32,346 nucleotides of DNA from an uncultured Flavobacteriales bacterium (GTDB lineage Bacteria > Bacteroidota > Bacteroidia > Flavobacteriales_D > CAJJDF01). The stretch's first letter is position 1, and each line of letters begins with the position of its first letter. This document shows positions 17,576 to 27,467 of this stretch, in pieces. The notes beneath the pieces are model-generated. The model did no database searches. It was given only the letters and a program-made list of their open reading frames with translations, and was not told where the DNA came from. Location of the stretch: NCBI GenBank assembly GCA_938009745.1, contig CALLII010000123.1:1-32346 (forward strand), read 5' to 3'. The position numbers and the translations under genes are program-made.

Positions 17576-18574
17576 TTATTTCATTTCGGTATAATCTCCA
17601 ACACTTAAGTCTTGAGAGTTACCAGTGATTTTAGCATAGTTTCCTATCATGGAGTTTGTCATATTTCCTTTTTCAATATGAGCATGATTTTGAATAATGC
17701 TGTTGTCTATAACTGAATTTACTATGGTTGTATTGTTTCCAATAGAAACATGAGGCCCAACAACCGAATTAGTTAAAGTTACCTTATCACCAATAAAACA
17801 GGGTTCAATTATTACGGAATTGTTATTTGTGAAGTTTCCTTCAATGATGTTTTTCCCCTCAAAAGCTAAAACTCTTTGGTTAGTTTCTACAGTTACATTT
17901 TTGTTTCCACAATCCATCCAAGCCGAAACTTTTCCAGTTTTAAATTTAGCTCCTTTGCTCTTCATGTTTTCAAGAACATTGGTGATTTGAAACTCACCAT
18001 TTTCTTTTATGTCATTGTCTATAAGGTACTGTAACTCGTTTTTAAGGTTATTACCATCCTTAAAATAATAAATCCCAATAATGGCTAAATCCGATACAAA
18101 GTCTTTTGGTTTTTCAACAAAATCAGTAATTGTTCCTTCTTCATCTAGTTTTACAACACCAAATGCACTTGGGTTATCAATTTGGTTTACCCAAATAATT
18201 CCATCATTCTGAGTATCCAAAGTGAAATCTGCTTTAAACAAAGTATCTGCAAATGCAACTACGACATTTCCGTCTAGAGAATCACCTGCACATAATATAG
18301 CATGAGCAGTTCCCAAAGCTTCTTCTTGGTGGTATACACTTCCTTTCGCCCCTAGACTTTCAGCAATTTCAATAAGTTGTTTTTCTGTTTCAGCACCAAA
18401 ATCACCAATAATAAAAGCAATTTCATCTACTTTCTCGTTACTTACTTTAGTAATGTCTTCTACCAATCTTTGTACAATTGGTTTTCCAGCAACTGGCATC
18501 AAAGGTTTTGGAATTGTAAGTGTGTGAGGTCTCAAACGCGAGCCTCTACCTGCCATTGGAACGATTATTTTCAT
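17576..18574 (-). CDS. Sugar-phosphate nucleotidyltransferase with C-terminal left-handed beta-helix
   Basis: MKIIVPMAGRGSRLRPHTLTIPKPLMPVAGKPIVQRLVED; C-terminal hexapeptide-like NSVIIEPCFIGDKVTLTNSVVGPHVSIGNNTTIVNSVIDNSII. Confidence 0.92.
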   Translation of the reverse strand: MKIIVPMAGRGSRLRPHTLTIPKPLMPVAGKPIVQRLVEDITKVSNEKVDEIAFIIGDFGAETEKQLIEIAESLGAKGSVYHQEEALGTAHAILCAGDSLDGNVVVAFADTLFKADFTLDTQNDGIIWVNQIDNPSAFGVVKLDEEGTITDFVEKPKDFVSDLAIIGIYYFKDGNNLKNELQYLIDNDIKENGEFQITNVLENMKSKGAKFKTGKVSAWMDCGNKNVTVETNQRVLAFEGKNIIEGNFTNNNSVIIEPCFIGDKVTLTNSVVGPHVSIGNNTTIVNSVIDNSIIQNHAHIEKGNMTNSMIGNYAKITGNSQDLSVGDYTEMK

Positions 18575-18741
18575 TGTAAAATTTTGATTTTTATTACACT
18601 AGCGAAGATAATAATTTCAAGGCTTTATTTTGTTATTCTAATGCTAATAAAACTCCAAATCAACCGTTATAGACAAATAATTTCTCTAATGTTAGAGTTA
18701 TTAGTAATTTTGACCCTCATTTTAAAAACTATTATTCAGTT

Positions 18742-19731
18742 ATGACTACTAGCCAAAACAACCATGCAGAAGACTTATTGCAATTTATTTGGAACAAAAG
18801 AAAGTTAATCGTTTTGATAACAGCTATTGCTGCAATTGCTGCAATCATCTATTCTTTGTTGATAGAAGAAAAGTTTAAATCAACTGTTACTTTGTATCCA
18901 GCAATGTCCAACACTGTAGCTTTTACAGATGAAGTTCATCCTGAGCAAAGTGCGGCTCAGTTTGGTGAGGAAGAGCAAGCTGAACAAATGATTCAAATTT
19001 TACAATCTGCTGAAATTAGAAACAGTATTATTGAGAAATATAACTTAATGGAGCATTACGAAATTGATACTTCAAGTAAAATAAAGTTCACATCCCTAAA
19101 CAAGATGTACGAAGAAAATGTTTCTTTTTCGAGAACTAAATATGGTTCGGTATTGGTGGATGTAATGGATAAAAATCCTAAGATGGCTGCTGACATGGCA
19201 AATGACATTGCCAATTTATTTGACAATACTAAGAACAGAATGATTAACGAACGTTCTTCTGAAGCCCTTAATGTAGCTCTTGCAGAAAGAGATAAATTAA
19301 AAAAAGACATAGGTGGTATTGTAGATTCATTGGGTGAACTTAATAAGATAGGTGTAGTAGATAAGGAAACCAGACCCACTTTAATTACAGCTCTTGCCAA
19401 TGCAAAAGATGGAACAACAAGAAAGTTAATCCAGAATAAGATTTTAGCAACTGATAAATTCGGAAGTATTTATTCTAATTATGAAAACAAACTGGAGTGG
19501 ATGAATATTCGTTTGTCAACTAAAGATGCTGTTTACGAACAACTTAAATCGGATGCGAAATCTACTTTTTCGCATAAATTTACTTTAGAAAAAGCCTCAG
19601 TATCTGAAAAAAAAGCCTACCCAATTAGATGGTTAATTGTAGTAGTTTCAACAATTTCAGCATTTCTTTTTGCAATCATTTTACTGTTGATTTTTGAAAA
19701 ATTAAAAGAGTTAAAAAGACAAGAATCATAA
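18742..19731 (+). CDS. Wzz/chain-length-determinant family polysaccharide co-polymerase
   Basis: Two TMs flanking a coiled region; LLQFIWNKRKLIVLITAIAAIAAIIYSLLIEEKFKSTVTLYPA and C-terminal KAYPIRWLIVVVSTISAFLFAIILLLIFEKL. Confidence 0.88.
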   Translation: MTTSQNNHAEDLLQFIWNKRKLIVLITAIAAIAAIIYSLLIEEKFKSTVTLYPAMSNTVAFTDEVHPEQSAAQFGEEEQAEQMIQILQSAEIRNSIIEKYNLMEHYEIDTSSKIKFTSLNKMYEENVSFSRTKYGSVLVDVMDKNPKMAADMANDIANLFDNTKNRMINERSSEALNVALAERDKLKKDIGGIVDSLGELNKIGVVDKETRPTLITALANAKDGTTRKLIQNKILATDKFGSIYSNYENKLEWMNIRLSTKDAVYEQLKSDAKSTFSHKFTLEKASVSEKKAYPIRWLIVVVSTISAFLFAIILLLIFEKLKELKRQES

Positions 19732-19737
19732 GTTCAT

Positions 19738-21183
19738 TTGTTAAAATCCAACTTTAGATATAACTCCATAGTTTTACTTTTCAGTATTGCATTTATTGCA
19801 CTGAATGGTATTTTATTGTACCGTAATATCTACTACCTTTCTTTTTTACCACTGGCATTAGCAGTAGTTTATTTTGCTTTTTACAAAACAAAAGAACTTT
19901 TATTTTTCACTATTTTATGTACTCCTTTATCGCTTAATTTAGAGCAACTTGCTTTAGGAAATGTAGGGTTTTATTTGCCAACTGAACCCATACTTTTTGG
20001 GTTAATGATAATTCTCATTTTACGATTCATAAAACGAGGTACTTATGACAAAAAAATAGTGAACCATCCAATTACAATTGCCACTCTTTTTTACCTTATT
20101 TGGATGTTTGTTACAGTTTTGACTAGTGAGGATATCCTTGTTTCTTTCAAATTTTTTATCGCCAAAATGTGGTTTGTAGTTCCGCTTTTCTTCTTTTTAA
20201 TTGTGCTATTAAAAGAAAAAGAAAACATGTATCGAGTTGTTTGGCTTTACTTAGCTTCTTTAGCTGTGGTGGTAGCAGTAACACTTATTAAACATTATTC
20301 GTGGGGATTTGATCAAAAAGCTGCACACTGGATAATGTCTCCTTTTTATAAAGATCATACTTCTTATGGTGCTATTGTAGCATTTTATATTCCACTTTCA
20401 GTAGGGTTATTATTTAGGAAGAAAAACACTGCAATAATCCAGTTTACCTTAATCTCAATTCTTATTGTATTAACAGTTGGATTAATTTATTCTTATACTC
20501 GAGCTGCTTGGCTTAGTTTGGTTGCTGCACTTGGAGTTTGGGCTTTATTTAAGTTAAAAATTAATTTTAAATATGTAGTTTTAGCACTCGCTTTTGGAGG
20601 GTTTGTGGGTTATCAATACTATACAGATATTTCTATAGCACTAAGTAAAAACAAAACCGACTCATCAGAAAATCTATCTAAGCACATTGAATCCATGTCT
20701 AATGTATCGACAGATGCTTCGAATTTGGAACGGATTAACAGATGGAATTGTGCAATACGAATGTTTGAGGAAAGACCTGCTTTTGGATGGGGGCCAGGAA
20801 CTTATGCTTTTGAGTATGCCCCGTTTCAACACTCAAGCGAAATTACTGTGATAAGTACTAACTTTGGAACCAAAGGAAACGCGCATAGCGAATATCTTGG
20901 AGTTCTGGCAGAGTCAGGAGTTATTGGGTTAATCTCATTTTTAGTTTTATTATTCTTTGTGTTTTATAAAGCTTCAATCCTTTATATTAAATTAGAGGAT
21001 AAAGAGCTAAAAACACTTTTGCTATCAGTAATTCTGGCACTTGTTTCTTATTTTACTCATGGGGTTTTAAATAACTATTTGGATACAGACAAAGCTTCTG
21101 TGCCGGTTTGGACGTGTTTTGCAATTGTAGTTGCAATGGAAATTTATCACAGTAAACCAAAGGAAAAATCTATCGAGAATTAA
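19738..21183 (+). CDS. O-antigen ligase/polymerase family membrane protein (TTG start)
   Basis: Multi-TM; YTRAAWLSLVAALGVWALF, RWNCAIRMFEERPAFGWGPGTYAFEY, NAHSEYLGVLAESGVIGLISFLVLLFF are Wzy_C/ligase hallmarks. Confidence 0.88.
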   Translation: MLKSNFRYNSIVLLFSIAFIALNGILLYRNIYYLSFLPLALAVVYFAFYKTKELLFFTILCTPLSLNLEQLALGNVGFYLPTEPILFGLMIILILRFIKRGTYDKKIVNHPITIATLFYLIWMFVTVLTSEDILVSFKFFIAKMWFVVPLFFFLIVLLKEKENMYRVVWLYLASLAVVVAVTLIKHYSWGFDQKAAHWIMSPFYKDHTSYGAIVAFYIPLSVGLLFRKKNTAIIQFTLISILIVLTVGLIYSYTRAAWLSLVAALGVWALFKLKINFKYVVLALAFGGFVGYQYYTDISIALSKNKTDSSENLSKHIESMSNVSTDASNLERINRWNCAIRMFEERPAFGWGPGTYAFEYAPFQHSSEITVISTNFGTKGNAHSEYLGVLAESGVIGLISFLVLLFFVFYKASILYIKLEDKELKTLLLSVILALVSYFTHGVLNNYLDTDKASVPVWTCFAIVVAMEIYHSKPKEKSIEN

Positions 21184-22490
21184 AGATTAACTTTTAATTC
21201 TATTCTAGTTGAATCTCCTTTTTGTGATCCTACCAAAACAATATGTTTCCCTTTTATGACATTCAACTTTGGCAATAGATAATTAAGGTAAGTAGAATCC
21301 ATTTTTGTAAAATCAGATTCTAAAACTAAAAATTCATCAAAGGTACCGTTTACTGGATTTTCATTTATTTGAGTATTAAGTTCTAAAACATTCTTTTGTT
21401 CTTTTGCAATTACTTTTGCAAAAGGAAATGAGGTGAAAACAGGTATTTCATCTACGTATTTTATAATACTATCGTTCACCAAATAACTATAAATTCCTTG
21501 AGTTTCGAAATTAGTAAACAGACTGAAATTTGGTGAAACGCGATTCGTTATTTTAGAAACTTCAACTTGGTTAAAATTTTCATCATACTCGTAACTTATT
21601 GATGAATCCTGAGTAATTGAAGGCGAACGCAAAAACATACTCCAACTTTTTGGTTGGAATTTTAATAAACTATCTGAACTAAATCCTGTGGTTTTCTCAA
21701 AACTTTCTGGGTCAATTTTAGCTGTTAATTTATTCCAAAAATTAGACTCCCCAAAGTTCATATAAAAACTAGCTTGTGATTTTTCACTTACTAAATTCCA
21801 ACTAGATATTTCTGGGAATTGGTGTTTTGTATTGAGGAATAAATCTCCTTCTAATACAAGCTCTTTGTCTTTTATGTTAAGAGTTAACCATGATTCTTTA
21901 TCAATAATATTTCCTTTTTTGAACCAAACTAAACCGTGATTATTACTTTCATAAATTTCTTTAAATAGCTTATTATCAAGACTCATCAGGTTTTTAGAAG
22001 TCAAAACATCATTCACAACTTCTAAATTATTTGCATTAGATAAATGAACTCCTAAACAAAAAACAACTTGTGTTTTTTCTGTATTACAAGTGATTATAGC
22101 GTTCTTATTACTCCAAGAGTTAATGGAAGCTATAAAGTTTTGATTCAATACTAGGCTGTCTAGCCAAGAATTAAACAAAGTAGAATCTGTTATTTCAAAT
22201 GAAGTAAAAAGAGCGTTAGGAGCTTTTTCTGTGCAGCTAAATGCAACTACATAATTAGGGATAGAAAGTCCGTAGTTTTTGATGTTTAGGTACTCATAAT
22301 TAGACTCACCAGAACCAAATAAATAATCGTTTAACAAAGTGTTTCGGATATTTACATAATCCAAAACCCAAACCGAATCGGCATAATTAGGGATTGAATT
22401 AGCTACCTTTTCCTTTTTATTATAAAAGTAATATCCAACCAAAAGAATAGCTCCAACAATAACACCAAGTCGAATAAAATTCTTTTTCAT
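21180..22490 (-). CDS. DUF3352-like membrane-anchored envelope protein
   Basis: N-terminal TM (IRLGVIVGAILLVGYYFYNK), periplasmic domain; adjacent to a DUF4836-like gene. Confidence 0.55.
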   Translation of the reverse strand: MKKNFIRLGVIVGAILLVGYYFYNKKEKVANSIPNYADSVWVLDYVNIRNTLLNDYLFGSGESNYEYLNIKNYGLSIPNYVVAFSCTEKAPNALFTSFEITDSTLFNSWLDSLVLNQNFIASINSWSNKNAIITCNTEKTQVVFCLGVHLSNANNLEVVNDVLTSKNLMSLDNKLFKEIYESNNHGLVWFKKGNIIDKESWLTLNIKDKELVLEGDLFLNTKHQFPEISSWNLVSEKSQASFYMNFGESNFWNKLTAKIDPESFEKTTGFSSDSLLKFQPKSWSMFLRSPSITQDSSISYEYDENFNQVEVSKITNRVSPNFSLFTNFETQGIYSYLVNDSIIKYVDEIPVFTSFPFAKVIAKEQKNVLELNTQINENPVNGTFDEFLVLESDFTKMDSTYLNYLLPKLNVIKGKHIVLVGSQKGDSTRIELKVNL

Positions 22491-22501
22491 TAGTTCCCGA
22501 A

Positions 22502-24661
22502 TTAGTATTTTATTTCTATCATTCGGTTAATAAAATTAAAGAAATACAAGGCACTATTTAGTTCATTATTAGGAGTAGAAACAAATCCTGTTGTTTCCAT
22601 ATTTCCATTTTTATTTTTTGAAGAAACCACTATTTCTTCACATCCAAACTCTTTGTACATTGCATATTCATCTTGAGTTCTTCTCGAGAAAAAATCAGTA
22701 GGAATATACTCGGTCAACTTTTGGTTATTTATGTAAATCACTTGCGAATTACTGCTGACCAACTTTTGGTGTCTGCTAGCTAGGTTGTTTTCAAATTTAC
22801 CGCCTTGTACAATCGTTTTAATTTCTATTTCATCAGTTGAAACAAACACAATTCCATCTTTAATCACAAAAAAGATATCGAATGGTAAATCTCCTTTTTT
22901 ACTATTGATTGTGTAATACTTATTATTTTCAATTAGTATCTCATTTTTAATTCCAAGTCCCATTATTTTGGTTAGCATTTCTTCATTACTTGTACTGAAC
23001 ATGAATAAAAATTCTGGTAATAATTCAGTTTTTGTTTTCTCTACTAAAGTGCTTTTATAATTCTCATCATACTCGTAAGAGTTATATGTAACTTCCTTTT
23101 TAACCATGTCTTTCAATACAAAAAAAGCATTCCCGGTAGCAAGTTCACCAATTGCTTTTTCATCCAAAAAGATAGAAATCATTTCTACCATTACTTGGAA
23201 CTCTTCTTGTCTATCTTCGGCAAATCTTCCGTACTGATCCATGTACAATTGTGGCATTACCTCAATAAGCGATTTGGAGTCAAAAGATAGAGACATATAC
23301 CCTAAAAAGTTATCTCCATTTACGTAATCAAAAAACCTTGAATCCTGCTTAGTACTGTAAATGTTATTGGTGCTATTTAACTGAAATTCATTGTTTTCAG
23401 TATTGTTCTCGAATTTAATTCCATCTTTCTCAAAAAACAATTTAGAGACTGAATATGCTGAGTTCATTTGATTAAGCGAAGTACCAAATACGCCTAAATC
23501 TCTGTACATTCTGGAGTATCTGTACCCATACAATTCGCGCAATAAATTTGCCGAAAGTGCATTACCCGACATTTGGTTTCTCACCCAAAAAGTAGCGTCA
23601 GCTTTTTTATCCTGGCTGTTTTTGAATGAGGAATTAGCTGCAATGCTATTGAAATTTGATTTAGGATTAAATACTGAAGAAACTCTATTGTCATAAAGTA
23701 ATTGGGTTAAGATATCACGTTTCCTTTCTGTTTTTTCTCTCAAATAATTTCTATAATCATTACGTTTATCAGCTCTATAGCTTCTTAACTCTCTTTTTCT
23801 AGATTCATTTTTGTAATATTCATCTTCATTGTAAGCTTCATCAGCTGATTCTACCGCAACAGCTTCCAAGGCTTCAGTAATTTCATCTACCATAACATCT
23901 TCAGCAAATTCAACTTCCATAGATTCCTTTTTGGGGTCTGCTTGGTTAGCTCCAATAGTTAAATTCATTTCGCTTTTAACTTCTTGAATTTCCTTTTTGG
24001 TGAAATTTTCAGGAAACTCAGGGTGATTGTCCAGTTCTGATACTTTAAAAGAGAGTCCTAATATCTCGTCCATTCTATCAGATTGTTTCTGAAGCCCCCA
24101 AGTATTTTCGCTATCCTCTTCTATTATTTGCTTTATAGCTCTATTCTCTGTGTAGTAATCACTTTTAAGAAATTCATTGTCGTAACTGTATCTATACCTA
24201 TATTTTTGACCGACATAATACCCAGATATAAACACAGCAAACTCTTTATTCCAAGCTATTTTTTTTCCGTTTTTTTCAAGAACTTTATAGCCTTTCTCCT
24301 TTTTAATTTCTGAACCATAGGATGTAGGAATTATTTTAGTGAATTTAGCTTCATCTTTAATTGGCATAAAAAATATGCTAATATTCATGCTCGTATCCCA
24401 CTCTTGAGCAAATACAAAACTCTTAGTAAAATCTAATCCAAAATCAGAAAGAGTATTGATATCAGGATTACCAAATTCTTTTTTAAACTCATTGAATACA
24501 GCCGATTCATTCAATTGTTTTTCACTTACTTTTCCTAATATGGTACTCCCGTTTAGGGTGAAAACCATACTGGCATTTTCGGAGATTTTAGAGGTGAAAT
24601 TTTGTGAGTTTCCAACTAACACTATAGTCAGTAATAAGAAGGTTGAGAGTGTTTGCTTCAT
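22502..24661 (-). CDS. DUF4836-like exported protein
   Basis: Signal peptide; FTSKISENASMVFTLNGSTILGKVSEKQLNESAVFNEFKKEFG and later FFVIKDGIVFVSTDEIEIKTIVQGG... Confidence 0.6.
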   Translation of the reverse strand: MKQTLSTFLLLTIVLVGNSQNFTSKISENASMVFTLNGSTILGKVSEKQLNESAVFNEFKKEFGNPDINTLSDFGLDFTKSFVFAQEWDTSMNISIFFMPIKDEAKFTKIIPTSYGSEIKKEKGYKVLEKNGKKIAWNKEFAVFISGYYVGQKYRYRYSYDNEFLKSDYYTENRAIKQIIEEDSENTWGLQKQSDRMDEILGLSFKVSELDNHPEFPENFTKKEIQEVKSEMNLTIGANQADPKKESMEVEFAEDVMVDEITEALEAVAVESADEAYNEDEYYKNESRKRELRSYRADKRNDYRNYLREKTERKRDILTQLLYDNRVSSVFNPKSNFNSIAANSSFKNSQDKKADATFWVRNQMSGNALSANLLRELYGYRYSRMYRDLGVFGTSLNQMNSAYSVSKLFFEKDGIKFENNTENNEFQLNSTNNIYSTKQDSRFFDYVNGDNFLGYMSLSFDSKSLIEVMPQLYMDQYGRFAEDRQEEFQVMVEMISIFLDEKAIGELATGNAFFVLKDMVKKEVTYNSYEYDENYKSTLVEKTKTELLPEFLFMFSTSNEEMLTKIMGLGIKNEILIENNKYYTINSKKGDLPFDIFFVIKDGIVFVSTDEIEIKTIVQGGKFENNLASRHQKLVSSNSQVIYINNQKLTEYIPTDFFSRRTQDEYAMYKEFGCEEIVVSSKNKNGNMETTGFVSTPNNELNSALYFFNFINRMIEIKY

Positions 24662-24725
24662 AACAATTAATTATTTCCTTAAAGGTCACAATTATTTTGT
24701 TGTTCATCAAATATTTAGCCTAAAA

Positions 24726-25397
24726 CTACTTGGCTAAAGTCACACTATTTTTAATGGAGGATTTATCAGCAATTATATCTACAACATTTAACTGCATCAT
24801 AATGGCTTTTTTGTTGGCTGCAATCCTAGCATTTGAATTAGAAACAGAAACTACTTCTTGCTCAAATTTACAAATTGAAATTATTTTTGCACCCTGAAAA
24901 ACCTTTTTATCCTCAAGGTTTAAATTCTCATACTCGTCTTTAAATGTTGAGTTAAAATATCGATAAAAAACATTCTTCCCTATGTCATAACCAAACTGGT
25001 TGTCATGAGTATTATCCTGAAGGTTTTTAGCAATTCTCACGTTCTTAACCGCACTGTTTAAGGCTTCTAGATTATCAAATTTACAACTGAACACAAAAAT
25101 AAAATTATCAAAATCTAATTTTTTAGTAAACTCAGATATTCCTTTGGTTTGCTTCACTAGTCGCTCCAGAACCTTTATTTCCTCTCGTATTTGGGTTTCG
25201 CTAGGTACGGAGTGTCCGTTAATTTTATCCATTAACATAATAGATTTTAGCTTGGTTTTACTTTGGCTAAAATTAGCTGTAAACGAATATGTTCCACTAC
25301 CGTCTTCTTTCAGGTTTACCTCCTCCAACAGCTCAAAGCAGCTAGATGAAACTAAACACAGTAGAATAAGAAAAAAGTAGGTGACTCGATTTTTCAT
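24726..25397 (-). CDS. Lipoprotein of unknown function (LppM/DUF3153-like N-terminus)
   Basis: Lipobox LVSSSC followed by FELLEEVNLKEDGSGTYSFTANFSQSK. Confidence 0.6.
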   Translation of the reverse strand: MKNRVTYFFLILLCLVSSSCFELLEEVNLKEDGSGTYSFTANFSQSKTKLKSIMLMDKINGHSVPSETQIREEIKVLERLVKQTKGISEFTKKLDFDNFIFVFSCKFDNLEALNSAVKNVRIAKNLQDNTHDNQFGYDIGKNVFYRYFNSTFKDEYENLNLEDKKVFQGAKIISICKFEQEVVSVSNSNARIAANKKAIMMQLNVVDIIADKSSIKNSVTLAK

Positions 25398-25438
25398 GTT
25401 CTAAATTAAGGCTTTATGGATTAGTTAAGTGAATATTT

Positions 25439-25455
25439 AACCTTTTTATAAGGTT
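25439..25455. repeat. Small hairpin AACCTT-TTTAT-AAGGTT downstream of the LptF/G gene
   Basis: Exact 6-bp arms in the 61-bp intergenic gap; no U-tract on the minus strand. Confidence 0.4.
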
Positions 25456-25458
25456 GTA

Positions 25459-26907
25459 TTAAGCCTTTTTCTTTTTGAAAACACTCAAAACAAAAGTTCC
25501 TATTTTCTTAAAAAACCTTCCGTACAATTCAAAATCAAATATTTTGGATTCGGTAGCAGCTTGGTAAGTGAATATAATTCCTAAAGGTAAAAGCACTAAC
25601 GAGCTCAACCACATACCAATATAAGGCGGAAATACTAAGCTCTCGCCCAATCGCTCACCAGTGATAGAAACTATGTAATACACCACAAATAAGGTAATTG
25701 CAATGGCGACTGGAATCCCCAATCCTCCTTTTTTTACGATAGCGCCAAGTGGAGCTCCTACCAAAAACAACAAAATACACGCCAATGAAAGGGTAAATTT
25801 TCTGTGCCATTCGGTTTCTACTTTAGCTTTGTACTTGGCTCTATTCATAAAATCTGAGCTTCGGTTATCCAGATAGTTCACTGAATTGTTTAGCCTGTTT
25901 ACAGTAGCTTTTAGCACAGCTTTTTGTTCCTGTGGTAGTAATGAGTCTAGATAGTAATAGGCAGGTTGAATGGTGTCCCAGTCGAAATTAGCTTGCTCTC
26001 GGGAGGCTGTTAATGAATTAGAATAATAACCTAATAAGCTCCGCTTTATGGTATCGTAATTTGCCTGAAGTGAATCTACAATTTTAGTCAATTTAAATAC
26101 TGGTAATAAATTGGGTTGCTCGCCATAATCCTCTTCGGAGGTTCTACTAAGTTGTAAGGAAGAAATATCAATTTTTTGGGTAGTCTCAAAAAACTCAATT
26201 TTTTGATTAGGAAGAATACTTTTCTCCTCCATAGGATTGCTGTAAGGATTTATCACTTCATTAATTTCACCTTCATATAAAGTTAAAACTAGGTAAGCTC
26301 CATCATCAGATTTTTTCATCTGACCTTGTTTGGCTCTTATTACTTTGCGGTATTTAAAAGTTGGATCGTGCTGGTAAATTAATATATCGCCTAGCATATT
26401 GGTAGCTTTATCTACTTCATTTGCTCGAATGCTATAATTATCTATTTCATTAAAAAACACACCTTCTTTAAGCACTAAAGAGAGCTTTTTGTTAGTCATG
26501 TCATTTATGAGGATTCTCTTTTTTAAATAGGCGTTACCCCAAACATAGTTAGAGAAATAAAATGAAATCCCGGCAAACATAATCATGATAAACAGCAAAG
26601 GACGCATAACTCTTAGTAAAGAGACTCCAGCAGCTTTGGCAGCTGTAAGCTCATTCTTTTCTCCCAAGTTGCCCATTGCCATAATGGATGACAATAAAAT
26701 TGCCAAAGGAAGTGCCATTGGAACGAATTCCAAAAAGGCATATAGCATTAATTCTGAGTAAATATTAACTCCTACTCCTTTTCCAACAAGGTCGTCTAAA
26801 TAAACGAACATAAATTGGATGATTAGCACAAATTCGGCTATGAAAAACGTTACCACAAAGGGCACGATATAGGATTTTATGATGAACCAATCGAGTTTTT
26901 TCAACAT
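25459..26907 (-). CDS. LptF/LptG family (YjgP/YjgQ) LPS export permease
   Basis: MLKKLDWFIIKSYIVPFVVTFFIAEFVLIIQFMFVYLDDLVGKG, YAFLEFVPMALPLAILLSSIMAMGNLGEKNELTAAKAAGVSLLRVMRPL, C-terminal GAPLGAIVKKGGLGIPVAIAITLFVVYYI. Confidence 0.95.
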   Translation of the reverse strand: MLKKLDWFIIKSYIVPFVVTFFIAEFVLIIQFMFVYLDDLVGKGVGVNIYSELMLYAFLEFVPMALPLAILLSSIMAMGNLGEKNELTAAKAAGVSLLRVMRPLLFIMIMFAGISFYFSNYVWGNAYLKKRILINDMTNKKLSLVLKEGVFFNEIDNYSIRANEVDKATNMLGDILIYQHDPTFKYRKVIRAKQGQMKKSDDGAYLVLTLYEGEINEVINPYSNPMEEKSILPNQKIEFFETTQKIDISSLQLSRTSEEDYGEQPNLLPVFKLTKIVDSLQANYDTIKRSLLGYYSNSLTASREQANFDWDTIQPAYYYLDSLLPQEQKAVLKATVNRLNNSVNYLDNRSSDFMNRAKYKAKVETEWHRKFTLSLACILLFLVGAPLGAIVKKGGLGIPVAIAITLFVVYYIVSITGERLGESLVFPPYIGMWLSSLVLLPLGIIFTYQAATESKIFDFELYGRFFKKIGTFVLSVFKKKKA

Positions 26908-26940
26908 AAAAGGTTAACTAAATGGATAGGTAATTATTGT

Positions 26941-27327
26941 TTAAGCACCAATAACTCTTCTCAAATCATTGATTTGGCTTTCCCAAAGTAAAATATTTTC
27001 TTCTACTTCTTCTTGGTCATCTGCAAAATCAGTAACTACAAGAGCTACATCTTTTGTGATTCCGTCAATTTTAATTGCAAGCTCAAAATAAGTTGATGGA
27101 TCTTCGTCCTCTACCCATTTGAATCTTACATATTCGTTTTTACTTGCTCTTATAAGTTCCGCTTTTTCTTCTGAACCTTCCCAAAAGAAAGTATATATAT
27201 CTCCATCAATGTTTACATCATTACAGAACCAATCGGAAAGTCCGCTTGGTGTAGTCATCATGTCAAATAGGATTCCTACTGATGTTTTAATCGCTATCTC
27301 TTTTTGAAACTTTATTTTTTCTGACAT
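26941..27327 (-). CDS. START-like domain protein
   Basis: 128 aa; IAIKTSVGILFDMMTTPSGLSDWFCNDVNIDGDIYTFFWEGSEEKAEL...YVRFKW matches the Bacteroidota START-like/SRPBCC pattern. Confidence 0.85.
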   Translation of the reverse strand: MSEKIKFQKEIAIKTSVGILFDMMTTPSGLSDWFCNDVNIDGDIYTFFWEGSEEKAELIRASKNEYVRFKWVEDEDPSTYFELAIKIDGITKDVALVVTDFADDQEEVEENILLWESQINDLRRVIGA

Positions 27328-27401
27328 TCTTTATTTGTTATTGAGCCCAATATAGTAAAAAAGTTGAACCTTTGATAAAATTCATTTTTTTTATTACTCC
27401 C

Positions 27402-27444
27402 AACTTATTAACCAATAGATTAAATTATTATCTATCAATAAGTT
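27402..27444. repeat. Nested inverted repeat in the START-like/sixA intergenic region
   Basis: Outer 8-bp arms AACTTATT (27402-27409)/AATAAGTT (27437-27444); inner 6-bp arms ATAGAT (27415-27420)/ATCTAT (27430-27435). Confidence 0.6.
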
Positions 27445-27467
27445 ATTTGCAAATTTTAGTTTAAATT

